64,000 nt of DNA. Origin: Kineosporia sp. NBRC 101731. Lineage in GTDB: Bacteria; Actinomycetota; Actinomycetes; Actinomycetales; Kineosporiaceae. The stretch is taken from NCBI RefSeq assembly GCF_030269305.1, contig NZ_BSTC01000001.1, forward strand, positions 633,467-697,466. The letters are read 5' to 3'. The notes under the pieces are model-generated. The model was not told where the DNA came from, searched no databases, and worked only from the letters and a program-made list of their open reading frames with translations. Position numbers and translations under genes: made by a program. Below are positions 41,824 to 49,443 of the stretch, piece after piece. How positions within the stretch are numbered: position 1 is the first letter of the stretch; each line of letters opens with the position of its first letter.

Positions 41824-42336
41824 TCAGAGTTCCGTGTAGTAGACCCAGATCCCGAGGTCCTGGGTGTGGTCGCCCTCATGAACGAATCCGGCTTCCGCGA
41901 AGAGGCGCTTACTGGCCGCGTTGCGGTGGTCGATGTGCGCCCGGACGAGCAGATGCTGGGCGTCACCCGTCCGGACTTCATCGATGATCACCTGCATGGC
42001 GACCTCGATGGCCTCTTTCGCCCAGCTGCGTCCGCGGCCTCGATACCGGGTTGCTATGCCGATCAGCTGGATCAGAGCCCGGCCTCGGTCGGTGTCGCGG
42101 GCCCAGGCAACAGCTGCTGCGATGCCTTGTCCGTCGAGGCCGAGCAGCATGTGCTCACCGCGAGCCGGACGAGGCTTGTGACTGCGAATCGCCGATTGGA
42201 CCGAGTGCTCCCACGGGCGCGGGTGCGTTTTTCGCTGCCCGTCCCAGGTCTTGCTCTCAGGGTCCGTACAGACGAAGCAAGCCAGGGCGGGACGATCGGA
42301 CTTCTCGAAAGGCCGCCAATGCAGCAGATCGGTCAC
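41824..42336 (-). CDS. GNAT-family N-acetyltransferase
   Basis: A 170-residue protein. GIATRYRGRGRSWAKEAIEVAM resembles the acetyl-CoA loop (RGRG with Ser instead of the second Gly region), and VRAHIDHRNAASKRLFAEAGF is the N-x-x-S-x-x-LF block. The base composition is lower in GC than the surroundings. Its start overlaps the stop of a 72-residue gene (ATGA), so the two are coupled. A GNAT with a small upstream partner recalls acetyltransferase toxin-antitoxin pairs, but I see no clear RHH antitoxin. The function is open. Confidence 0.78.
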   Translation of the reverse strand: MTDLLHWRPFEKSDRPALACFVCTDPESKTWDGQRKTHPRPWEHSVQSAIRSHKPRPARGEHMLLGLDGQGIAAAVAWARDTDRGRALIQLIGIATRYRGRGRSWAKEAIEVAMQVIIDEVRTGDAQHLLVRAHIDHRNAASKRLFAEAGFVHEGDHTQDLGIWVYYTEL

Positions 42337-42551
42337 GCCTCAGTGTTGCGCGACTCCTTGTTGGCGCGTGCCTTCATACGGGCCTCGAGAGCATCCCACT
42401 CGGTGCTCGAAGGCATGCGACCAGCGGTACTCATGTAGGCCCGGGCCATGCGTCTGCGTTCGCGGCGGGTCAGGCCGTCATCGCCCGTCGGGCCGCTGAA
42501 CAGGGCCAAGCGGGGAAACCGAAGGAAGCGCAAGGGATGTGTGCTGGCCAT
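42333..42551 (-). CDS. Small basic protein coupled to the GNAT gene
   Basis: A 72-residue protein starting MASTHPLRFLRFPRLALF and rich in Arg and Met (LTRRERRRMARAYMSTAGR). I do not recognise the family. It overlaps the GNAT start by four bases, and a 6-2-6 palindrome lies 27 bp upstream. Arg-rich helices could bind nucleic acid. It could be an antitoxin-like or regulatory partner; that is speculation. Confidence 0.6.
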   Translation of the reverse strand: MASTHPLRFLRFPRLALFSGPTGDDGLTRRERRRMARAYMSTAGRMPSSTEWDALEARMKARANKESRNTEA

Positions 42552-42577
42552 ATCGGTTAAAGCCTCCCCTCTCTCGT

Positions 42578-42591
42578 CTAACTACAGTTAG
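42578..42591. promoter_or_regulatory. Palindrome upstream of the small-protein/GNAT pair
   Basis: CTAACTACAGTTAG is a perfect 6-2-6 inverted repeat, AT-rich relative to the region, in the expected promoter position 27 bp before the small gene's ATG. Confidence 0.55.
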
Positions 42592-42678
42592 AAAGGTAGC
42601 CGCATCTATCCGTGACCGTCCAATGATCCGGGGTGCAGTACCGGGGCCGGGCGGCCCTTCTGATGCACCTAGGCAAAG

Positions 42679-42712
42679 GAAACTCCCCCGGCTCGGTCAG
42701 CGGGGGGAGTTC
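42679..42712 (-). terminator. Hairpin terminator after terC
   Basis: GAAACTCCCCC pairs with GGGGGAGTT around GGCTCGGTCAGC, just beyond the terC stop codon. Confidence 0.65.
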
Positions 42713-42723
42713 CGGCGTGGAGG

Positions 42724-43764
42724 TCAGGCGGCCCGGGTGGGCTCGTCCTTCATGTCGAACTGGTTCTCCGCGAGGGCGGCGTTACGGGCGTCGCGGCGGT
42801 TGGCCATCGTGCTGGTGACCGTGACGATCGCCAGCACGGCGACAATGAAGCCCAGCGACATCCAGGTCGGCACCACCGGTACCGCGTGGATCGGCTCGCC
42901 GCCGTTCAGGAACGGCAGGTTGTTGTCGTGGAACGCCTCCATCACGAGCTTCACGCCGATGAACGCCAGGATGATCGAGAGCCCCGTGTCCAGGTGCCGC
43001 AGGCGGTCGAGCAGGTCGCGCACCACGAAGAAGAGCTGGCGCAGGCCCATCAGGGCGAAGGCGTTGGCGGTGACGACGAGGAAGGGTTCCTTCGTCAGGC
43101 CGAAGATGGCCGGGATCGAGTCGAGGGCGAAGAGCACGTCGGTGACACCGATGGCGACCATCGTGACGAGCATCGGCGTGGCGATCCAGCGGTGGCTCTG
43201 CTTCACGAACGGGCGTCCGCCGTGCCAGACCGGTGTGCTGGGGATGACCCGGCCGATGAAACCGACCACCGCGGGCGGGGCTTCTTCCTCCACGTCGGAG
43301 TCCTCGCCCCCGTGACCGGAACGCAGCAGGTTCCAGGCGGTGTAGAGCAGGAATGCGGCGAAGATGAAGAAGACCCAGGAGAACTGGTGGATGGCGGCGG
43401 CGCCGACGGCGATCAGGCCGGCCCGCAGGACCAGGGCGATCAGGATGCCGATGGTCAGTACCCGCAGCTGCAGGTATTCGGGCACCGAGAACCTGGTCAT
43501 GAGGACCAGGAAGACGAAGAGATTGTCAGCGCTCAGGCTGTACTCGGTGAGCCAGCCGGCGATGAACTGCCCGCCGTAGCCGGGGCCGAACCCGACGATG
43601 ATCGCGCCGCCGAACCCGAGGGCTACGACGACGTAGAACAGCACCCACCGAACGGCGTGCTGAATGGTGATGTGCGTCTGACCCCGGTTGAGAAAGAGGT
43701 CGATGGCCGTGATCCCGAGGACCAGGGCGATGGTGGCGATCCACCAAGCAGCGCTGACGTGCAT
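42724..43764 (-). CDS. TerC/Alx-family membrane protein (manganese exporter type)
   Basis: A protein of 346 residues from the ATG at 43764. Eight or nine helices; SLSADNLFVFLVLMTRF and VTDVLFALDSIPAIFGLT are the paired acidic TerC signatures (SxDN and ALDSxPA). Such proteins export Mn2+ or help metallate secreted enzymes. A yybP-ykoY-type riboswitch precedes the gene and its hairpin sequesters the GGAGG site, so Mn2+ should raise expression. Longer upstream frames run through the riboswitch and were not used. Confidence 0.92.
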   Translation of the reverse strand: MHVSAAWWIATIALVLGITAIDLFLNRGQTHITIQHAVRWVLFYVVVALGFGGAIIVGFGPGYGGQFIAGWLTEYSLSADNLFVFLVLMTRFSVPEYLQLRVLTIGILIALVLRAGLIAVGAAAIHQFSWVFFIFAAFLLYTAWNLLRSGHGGEDSDVEEEAPPAVVGFIGRVIPSTPVWHGGRPFVKQSHRWIATPMLVTMVAIGVTDVLFALDSIPAIFGLTKEPFLVVTANAFALMGLRQLFFVVRDLLDRLRHLDTGLSIILAFIGVKLVMEAFHDNNLPFLNGGEPIHAVPVVPTWMSLGFIVAVLAIVTVTSTMANRRDARNAALAENQFDMKDEPTRAA

Positions 43765-43771
43765 TAAAAGG

Positions 43772-43960
43772 CCTCCGGTCTCTTCCCATGCGAAAGAACC
43801 GGAGGTCTCCTCCGCCCGGCAGATCGTGAGTGCACACAGGGGTGTGCGTGATCTGGTAATCCGAGCCGATGACGCCGGGCATGATCGGTCTTCGCTGACC
43901 GACCTGGTATCGAGATGCCGTGCTGACGACGTCACCGTTCTAGGGAGTACTCCCCTCCAC
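43772..43960 (-). promoter_or_regulatory. yybP-ykoY-type manganese riboswitch upstream of terC
   Basis: Read on the minus strand, the leader has AGGGGAGTACTCCC, then GGTGACGTCGTCAGCACGGC, then GCCCGGCGTCATCGGCTC, and finally GCCGGGCGGAGGAGACCTCC, the conserved pieces I know from actinobacterial TerC leaders. Downstream, CCTCCGGT (43798-43805) can pair with ACCGGAGG (43772-43779), hiding the Shine-Dalgarno 7 nt before the ATG. The same CCTCC can instead pair with the aptamer's GGAGG. This mutually exclusive folding fits a translational switch. Confidence 0.8.
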
Positions 43961-44093
43961 TGGTGCTCAGTGTGCTCTGCCCTACGGGCCGAGTCCACTT
44001 ACGGTGAACTACGACACATGCAGTGAGGGAACCTTTACAATTCGCTGACTTCCATGCGTCATTTCTCCCCGTTTGAAGGGTTTTGTGACTGAA

Positions 44094-44126
44094 CCGGCAT
44101 GAGCACGAGATCCGTGCTCATGCCGG
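44094..44126 (-). terminator. Hairpin terminator
   Basis: CCGGCATGAGCAC pairs with GTGCTCATGCCGG around 7 nt, 11 bp beyond the stop of the PfaD-like gene. Confidence 0.8.
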
Positions 44127-44136
44127 GTTCGATCGA

Positions 44137-45651
44137 TCAACGGGCGGCGAGCGCCAGTTCTTCCGCCCGGGCAGCCGGAACCGGTGCCGGGGACTCGCCG
44201 AGCAGATACCCCAGAGCCTGCTGGGCGTCCCAGCCGTCCGGGTGGAGGGCCAGCAGCTGCTTGGCGGCGGTGAGGTCGGAGCCGAGGGTGAGCAGCGGGC
44301 CCTCCTCGACGCCGGAGCGCACCTGGGGCATGCCCACGGTGGCCATCAGGCCGTTGCACAGGCACTTACGGCCGACGGTGTTGCTCAGGTCGCCGCCCTT
44401 GCGCAGGTAGTCGTCCTCGGGCTCGGACGGGCAGCGGTAGCCCAGCTGGCCGGGCTTCTTCTCGTAGGCCGTACGCAGGTAGGCCAGGTCGCAGATGCGG
44501 GTGCGCTCGGCGTAGGCCTCTTCGGTACCCAGTGTGCCGGCCATCGGCACGACCTTGAACGGGAAGCCGGTCGGGGAGGCCAGGGCGTCGGTGCGGACCT
44601 CGAGGCGGTCGCCGGCCAGGGCATCGAGCAGCTGGCCGCGGATCTGCGAGGTCGTGCCGGAGTCGCTGCTCAGTGCGAAGATCGTGCCGACCTGGACACC
44701 GACGGCGCCGAGGGCCCTGGCCTCCTGCACCAGCTCAGGGGTGGCGTAGGCGCCGGCCAGCCAGAACGGCAGACCGAACTTGGCGATCTTGGCCACGTCG
44801 GCCTCGTCGCGGGCACCGTAGACCGGCTCGCCGTTCTCGATCGTCATGCGGCCACGCGGCGGGGCGTTGTGCCCACCGGCGATGTGCCCCTCGACGACGA
44901 AACCGTCGGGGGTGGTGGCCTCTTCCTTGGTCAGGTAGGCCGCCAGCGGGTGCGAGGCGATGATGGCGAGGAACTTGGGACGCTTCAGAGGGGGGAAGTC
45001 CTCGGGAACCACGTCGCGGGGGTTGAGTTCGGTGGCGTAGGTCTGGGTTCCGCCGTCGACGTGGATCTCCATCGCCGCAAGCTCGTGGCGGGCCAATTTG
45101 TCGAGCAGGCGCGGGATCTTCGAGGGGATACCCGCACCGACGAGCACGTAGTCGACGCCGGCCAGCATCGCGCCGTAGGCGGCGGGAACGATCGCCAGCT
45201 GGATCTTCTCCAGCAGGTTGATGCCGACGGGGCCGCAGTGGCCCTCCTTGGCCAGCCAGACCTCGACGAAGGCGCTGGCCACCATCAGGTCGCGGCTGCG
45301 GCTGACCGGCTTCAGGGTCAGGTTGGGGACCGGCAGGTAGGCCTGGCCCTCCTCGCGGCCCTCGGGCCGGAAGTAACGCTCCAGGATGCGGTCGGCCACG
45401 GCCGGCACCGGGAAGTGGGCCAGCGCGCGGCGCATGTGGCCGCCCGGGTCGCCGTCCTGAAGACGGCGGGCCACCACGGTGTCGAGCGCGGTGCCGGACA
45501 CCACGCCCAGGTTGCCGGTCTGGGCGACCTGGTTGGCCAGGTTCCAGTCGGAGACCGCGGCCCCCATTCCACCCTGGATGACGACGGGCAGAGCCGGCTC
45601 ACTGCCGGGCTGCGCCCGGTCGAGACCGGGCGCTGACTCTTCGTTCCTCAC
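44137..45651 (-). CDS. PfaD-like/nitronate monooxygenase-family FMN enzyme
   Basis: A 504-residue barrel enzyme. VVIQGGMGAAVSDWNLANQVA is the FMN-phosphate N-terminal signature, GHIAGGHNAPPRG and GAVGVQVGTIFALSSDSG the later flavin loops, and NTVGRKCLCNGLMATVGMPQ the C-terminal Cys-rich segment seen in PfaD-type proteins. PfaD is the trans enoyl reductase of polyunsaturated fatty acid and some polyketide synthases, but no synthase genes lie nearby. The role of this free-standing version is unknown. Strong palindromic sites lie at its promoter. Confidence 0.82.
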   Translation of the reverse strand: MRNEESAPGLDRAQPGSEPALPVVIQGGMGAAVSDWNLANQVAQTGNLGVVSGTALDTVVARRLQDGDPGGHMRRALAHFPVPAVADRILERYFRPEGREEGQAYLPVPNLTLKPVSRSRDLMVASAFVEVWLAKEGHCGPVGINLLEKIQLAIVPAAYGAMLAGVDYVLVGAGIPSKIPRLLDKLARHELAAMEIHVDGGTQTYATELNPRDVVPEDFPPLKRPKFLAIIASHPLAAYLTKEEATTPDGFVVEGHIAGGHNAPPRGRMTIENGEPVYGARDEADVAKIAKFGLPFWLAGAYATPELVQEARALGAVGVQVGTIFALSSDSGTTSQIRGQLLDALAGDRLEVRTDALASPTGFPFKVVPMAGTLGTEEAYAERTRICDLAYLRTAYEKKPGQLGYRCPSEPEDDYLRKGGDLSNTVGRKCLCNGLMATVGMPQVRSGVEEGPLLTLGSDLTAAKQLLALHPDGWDAQQALGYLLGESPAPVPAARAEELALAAR

Positions 45652-45680
45652 AGCAGCAGGCCTTCCCGTCGAAGATGATC

Positions 45681-45724
45681 AACTTACGATTTCGTAAGTT
45701 ACGCCTACGGAAACGTAAGTTACG
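45681..45724. promoter_or_regulatory. Tandem operators upstream of the PfaD-like gene
   Basis: AACTTACG-ATTT-CGTAAGTT (45681-45700) is a perfect 8-bp inverted repeat. A second related site overlaps: CGTAAGTTACG recurs at 45694-45704 and 45714-45724. The pattern looks like a TetR-type operator 30-73 bp upstream of the start, but no regulator gene is adjacent. Confidence 0.7.
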
Positions 45725-45849
45725 CCCTCGAAGGTTCCCGACGCCAGACGCCGTGCAGGTAAAAAACCTGAGGTCACGGCCGGGGCGCGCTCAACGGCCC
45801 AGGTCAGGGCGATGCGCGGAGCGGGGCCCCGGTGCCTAAGATTTTGTTG

Positions 45850-45930
45850 GTGATCATGCAAAACCTCCCCGGCGTTCTAGAACTGTGATGGCCAGAGTTC
45901 TAGAACCTCGGGGAGGTTTTGCATGATCAC
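45850..45930. repeat. Palindromic intergenic element, copy G
   Basis: GTGATCATGCAAAACCTCCCC is exactly complementary to the right arm ending TTGCATGATCAC. The inner GTTCTAGAAC block occurs on both sides of the centre. It is 12 bp after the stop of the LuxR-type regulator. This is the best-preserved long form. Confidence 0.92.
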
Positions 45931-45942
45931 GGAAGGGTTTTC

Positions 45943-46626
45943 CTAGATGTAGCCCAGCTTGCTCGCCGCGTAGACGGCCTCCGCGCGCCGGGACACGTCG
46001 AGCTTGCGCATGAGGTTGCCGACATGGAACTTCACCGTGGTCTCGGAGATGTAGAGACGGTCGCCGATCACCCGGTTGGAACAGCCCTGGGCGAGCAGGC
46101 GCAGTACCTCCACCTCGCGCTCGGTCAGCCGGGGACGGCCCTGGTCGGCCCCCGGGCTGAGACTGCGCACCATGGCGGCCGCGCTGCGGGCGTCCAGGGC
46201 GCTGTCACCTCGCCCGACGGCCCGGACCGCGCGCATCAGTTCGGTGGTGTCCGCGTCCTTCACCACATAGCCCCGGGCGCCGTGCTGGATGGCGGCCAGC
46301 ACCATCCGGTCGTCGAGGAGGGTGGTCAGCACGAGCACCCCGATCCCGGGAAAACGACGGGTCAGCGCCGCGCAGACCGCCAGGCCCTCGGTGTCGGAGG
46401 AGGCGGAGAGCTTGAGGTCCAGCAGCACCACGTCGGGTCGCGACTGCTCCACCACCGCGAGCACCCCGGCCGCCGAGGCCGACTCACCCACGACGTGGAG
46501 ATCGTCCTCACGCTCGAGAACCGCACGCAGTCCCTGACGCACGGTCGCGTGGTCGTCGACCAGCACGATGCCGATCCCCCTCGTCCGCGGTGAGGGGGCG
46601 GTCATGGGCGCTGACGTCGTTGTCAT
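45943..46626 (-). CDS. NarL/LuxR-family response regulator (orphan)
   Basis: A protein of 227 residues from MTTTSAPMTAP (GGAGGG upstream). VLVDDHATVRQGLRAVLE begins the receiver, VVLLDLKL holds the phosphorylated Asp, VVKDAD has the conserved Lys, and LTEREVEVLRLLAQGCSNRVIGDRLYISETTVKFHVGNLMRKL is the LuxR domain. No kinase is adjacent; the nearest is the DosS-like gene about 10 kb away, which more likely serves the DevR-like protein. Repeat copy G follows. Confidence 0.9.
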   Translation of the reverse strand: MTTTSAPMTAPSPRTRGIGIVLVDDHATVRQGLRAVLEREDDLHVVGESASAAGVLAVVEQSRPDVVLLDLKLSASSDTEGLAVCAALTRRFPGIGVLVLTTLLDDRMVLAAIQHGARGYVVKDADTTELMRAVRAVGRGDSALDARSAAAMVRSLSPGADQGRPRLTEREVEVLRLLAQGCSNRVIGDRLYISETTVKFHVGNLMRKLDVSRRAEAVYAASKLGYI

Positions 46627-46821
46627 CGATGTCCCTCCAGATGCTCGATCGGTGCCTTCGCCTGCGAGAGCACGCCGCTGCGACATGCCCTCCCGTGCGA
46701 CGGTCGTCCTCGGCCCGCATCTCCCCAGGACGGTAAGCGGGCCGGGCCCCTACGTAAAGGGCTCGCCGCAGAGGGTGAGCGCCTGCTCGATCGGCCGGGT
46801 CCGGTGCTCTAGGGTCCGACC

Positions 46822-47343
46822 GTGACCTATTCCCCGGTCCCCGAGCTGAACGCGTTGTGGGACTTCCAGGCCGAGCACGGGTTCGAGTCCTTCGCGCAGG
46901 GATTCGGGCTCTACGACACCTTCGGCGCCCGTGACGATCTGGCGCCCGGCTGGTGCCACGACGACGCGTTCCACGCCCGGCTGGCATCGTTCGCCCAGGC
47001 CACGGCCGGTGGCTCGATCTACGCCCTCTGGCGGGCCGACGACGGCACGCAGCCGGTGGTGGTGTTCGGCGACGAGGGTGGCATCCAGGTCGTGGCCGCC
47101 GACGTGCGGGACTTCCTGAGGGTTCTCAGCTTCGACGGGGAGCCGAGCGTCGACTGGGACCGGGTCTACTACTTCAAGAGCGACGAGGACGAGCCCAGCC
47201 CGGCTCATGAGGAGTTCGTAGCCTGGCTGGGCCTGCGTGCCCTCGAGCCCGTGGCCGAGGCCGATCCACTCGTCGAGGTGGCTCAGGAACGGTACGGCCA
47301 GGAGTTCAGCACCTGGCTCGGGCAGTTCCAGCTCGGGGACTAG
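46822..47343 (+). CDS. SMI1/KNR4 (SUKH)-like protein
   Basis: A 173-residue acidic protein. YALWRADDGTQPVVVFGDEGGIQVVAADVRDFLRVLSFDGEPSV resembles the C-terminal half of SUKH proteins, which often serve as immunity proteins against nuclease toxins. No toxin gene is adjacent, and many SUKH-like proteins are housekeeping, so no immunity role is claimed. GTG start at 46822. Convergent with the next gene. Confidence 0.65.
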   Translation: MTYSPVPELNALWDFQAEHGFESFAQGFGLYDTFGARDDLAPGWCHDDAFHARLASFAQATAGGSIYALWRADDGTQPVVVFGDEGGIQVVAADVRDFLRVLSFDGEPSVDWDRVYYFKSDEDEPSPAHEEFVAWLGLRALEPVAEADPLVEVAQERYGQEFSTWLGQFQLGD

Positions 47344-47359
47344 CAGTGACTGGCTCTGA

Positions 47360-48955
47360 CTAGCGGTACAGCACCTTCATCGCCTGACGCCGCACGGCCT
47401 TCACCGGCCGGCCCAGACGACCCTCGGCCGCCAGTGCCGAGCGCGCCGCGATCCAGCCGCAGGCCCCGTGCACGCCACCACCGGGATGGGTCGCGGCGCT
47501 GGCCAGGTAGAGGCCGTCCACCACGGTCTCGGGGCGGCCCAGGCCGGTGGCCGGGCGGAACACCAGCTGCTGGTGCAGCTGGGCCGTTCCCCCGTTGATC
47601 GCACCGTGATGCAGGTTCCCGTCGGCTGCCTCCAGATCGGAGGGACGCTGGAGGGTGCGGTGCCGCACCCGGTCGCGGAACCCCGGCGCGGCGAGTTCCA
47701 GGGTGTCCTCCATGGCGTCGGCCACTCGCTCCGCGTGCGCGTTGTCGTGCTGATCACGCGGTAGATGGGTGTAGGCCCAGACGCTTTCGGTGCCGGAGGG
47801 GGAGCGCGTGGGGTCGGCGGTGGTCATCTGGCCGAGCAGGGCGAACACCTCGTCCGGCGCCCGGCCCGCCGCCAGGTCGGACGACCAGCGTGACAGTCCG
47901 GACATCCCGCTGCCGTAGTGCACGGTCCCGGCCGATCGAGCGGCCTCCGCCTTCCACGGAATGCCGCCTTCCACCAGCCAGTTCATCTTCACCGTGGGCA
48001 GGTCCCACTCGAACCGGCGCAGGTCGGCCCGAAGCTTGTCGGGAAGGTGCTCCAGACCGACGATGTCGGTGAAGAGGCGTGGCGCGTCGACGTCTGCGAG
48101 CACCGCCTTCCGGACCCGGACCTCCCGCCCGCTCGCGGTACGCACCGCCACCGCGCGTCCGTCATCGACCACGACCTGGGTGACGTTCTCGCCCGTGTCG
48201 ATGCGCGCACCGGCCGCCCGCGCCCGCCGGGCCATGGCCTGGGAGAGCATGCCGGCGCCGCCCTGGGGCACCGGAAAACCCACGTCCTGGGCCAGCATCA
48301 CCAGCAGCCAGCCGAAGAGGCCGCTGCCGGTCGCATCCATCGGGACGTCGGCGTGCATGGCATTACCGGCGACCAGCAGCCGGCCGTGCTCACCCCGGAA
48401 CCATTCCTGGCCCAGGCGGGTCACCGGTGACGCGGCGATCCGGGCCAGCTCGAGCGTGTCGCGGGCTCCGGCTTTCCACAACAATTTTCCACCCGAACGC
48501 ACCGGGGGGAAGGGCGTGAACAAGGCCTCCAGCAGCGGCTCGCGCAGGCGCTTCCACTGCTCGAACAGTTTCAGCCAGGCCTCGCCGTCACCGGGGGCGT
48601 CGCGGTCGAGCGCAGCGGCGGTGTGATCCGGGTCGCGGTGGATGACGGCGCACTCGGCCTCGTCCGGCCCTCCGACGTGGGCGATCACGTTCGGCGCCTG
48701 CACCCAGGTCAGGCCGTGTTGCTCCAGGCCCAGTCGCTGGATGACCGGGGAGGCCGCCGCGAGCGGGTAGAAGGCGCTGAACAGGTCGGACGTGGCCTCG
48801 GGGGTCTGTGGCCAGAGCGATGCCGAGCGCACGGCCCCACCGACGTCGTCCTGCGCCTCCAGCACCAGCACGTCCCAGCCGGCATCGGCCAGGGCGCAGG
48901 CCCCGACCAGCCCGTTCGGTCCTGCGCCGATGACCACGGCGTCGACGGTCTCCAC
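47360..48955 (-). CDS. Phytoene-desaturase-like FAD oxidoreductase (PYROXD2 type)
   Basis: A protein of 531 residues from the GTG at 48955, preceded by GGAGGG; an ATG at 48979 is possible. VDAVVIGAGPNGLVGACALADAGWDVLVLEA is the FAD motif, DVGGAVRS follows, VGFPVPQGGAGMLSQAMARRARAAGA is the desaturase segment, and GLYLASAATHPGGGVHGACGW the C-terminal FAD signature. No carotenoid synthesis genes lie nearby, so a general amine/desaturase oxidase of the PYROXD2 group is more likely than a true phytoene desaturase. Confidence 0.85.
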   Translation of the reverse strand: METVDAVVIGAGPNGLVGACALADAGWDVLVLEAQDDVGGAVRSASLWPQTPEATSDLFSAFYPLAAASPVIQRLGLEQHGLTWVQAPNVIAHVGGPDEAECAVIHRDPDHTAAALDRDAPGDGEAWLKLFEQWKRLREPLLEALFTPFPPVRSGGKLLWKAGARDTLELARIAASPVTRLGQEWFRGEHGRLLVAGNAMHADVPMDATGSGLFGWLLVMLAQDVGFPVPQGGAGMLSQAMARRARAAGARIDTGENVTQVVVDDGRAVAVRTASGREVRVRKAVLADVDAPRLFTDIVGLEHLPDKLRADLRRFEWDLPTVKMNWLVEGGIPWKAEAARSAGTVHYGSGMSGLSRWSSDLAAGRAPDEVFALLGQMTTADPTRSPSGTESVWAYTHLPRDQHDNAHAERVADAMEDTLELAAPGFRDRVRHRTLQRPSDLEAADGNLHHGAINGGTAQLHQQLVFRPATGLGRPETVVDGLYLASAATHPGGGVHGACGWIAARSALAAEGRLGRPVKAVRRQAMKVLYR

Positions 48956-49443
48956 CCTTACCCTCCGTTTCGCGGGCATGCGCCCGTCAGGCCCATCCCA
49001 GCAGCCGGGGCCCCGGATCGCCAGCTGGAGGGGCCACCACCGTCACTCATGGTGGACGCGGTCCCGCACGGGGGTGCGGGCGCTGCCGGGCGTCGTGGTT
49101 GCCCGGTTCTGACCGATCGCCGACTACGTCTTGCAGTCGGGCGTATCCGCAGGGAAAGCTTGGGGCACCCAACGACGGGCGAGCACGGAGGACCGATGGC
49201 CTATCGCCGGAGAGCCGGGCACCGACCCCTGGTCGGCCCAAGAGCCCCCAGAGCCCAGCACCAGTTCCAGCTTTCGCTCGTCCACCCGGGTAGACCGTTC
49301 GCCGCCGCCTGACGCGGCCTGACCCGTCCGAGCCGCCGGACGCAGTCGAAGAGTTCCCGACCAGGACCGATACCGTTCCGGATTCCGCGACAGTCGCCTG
49401 ATCCGCACCGGCCGATCCTCGACCCGGAAGACCCGACCAGCTC
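48956..49443. other. Intergenic region without a convincing gene
   Basis: About 488 bp upstream of the desaturase-like gene and downstream of an SDR gene. Short frames on both strands show no family resemblance. A CCCGCAC/GTGCGGG hairpin lies near 49063-49080. Probably promoter and spacer DNA. Confidence 0.4.

Noticed and set aside
46822-47343. Polymorphic-toxin immunity locus
   Set aside because: Only a SUKH-like protein is present; no toxin or secretion gene adjoins it.
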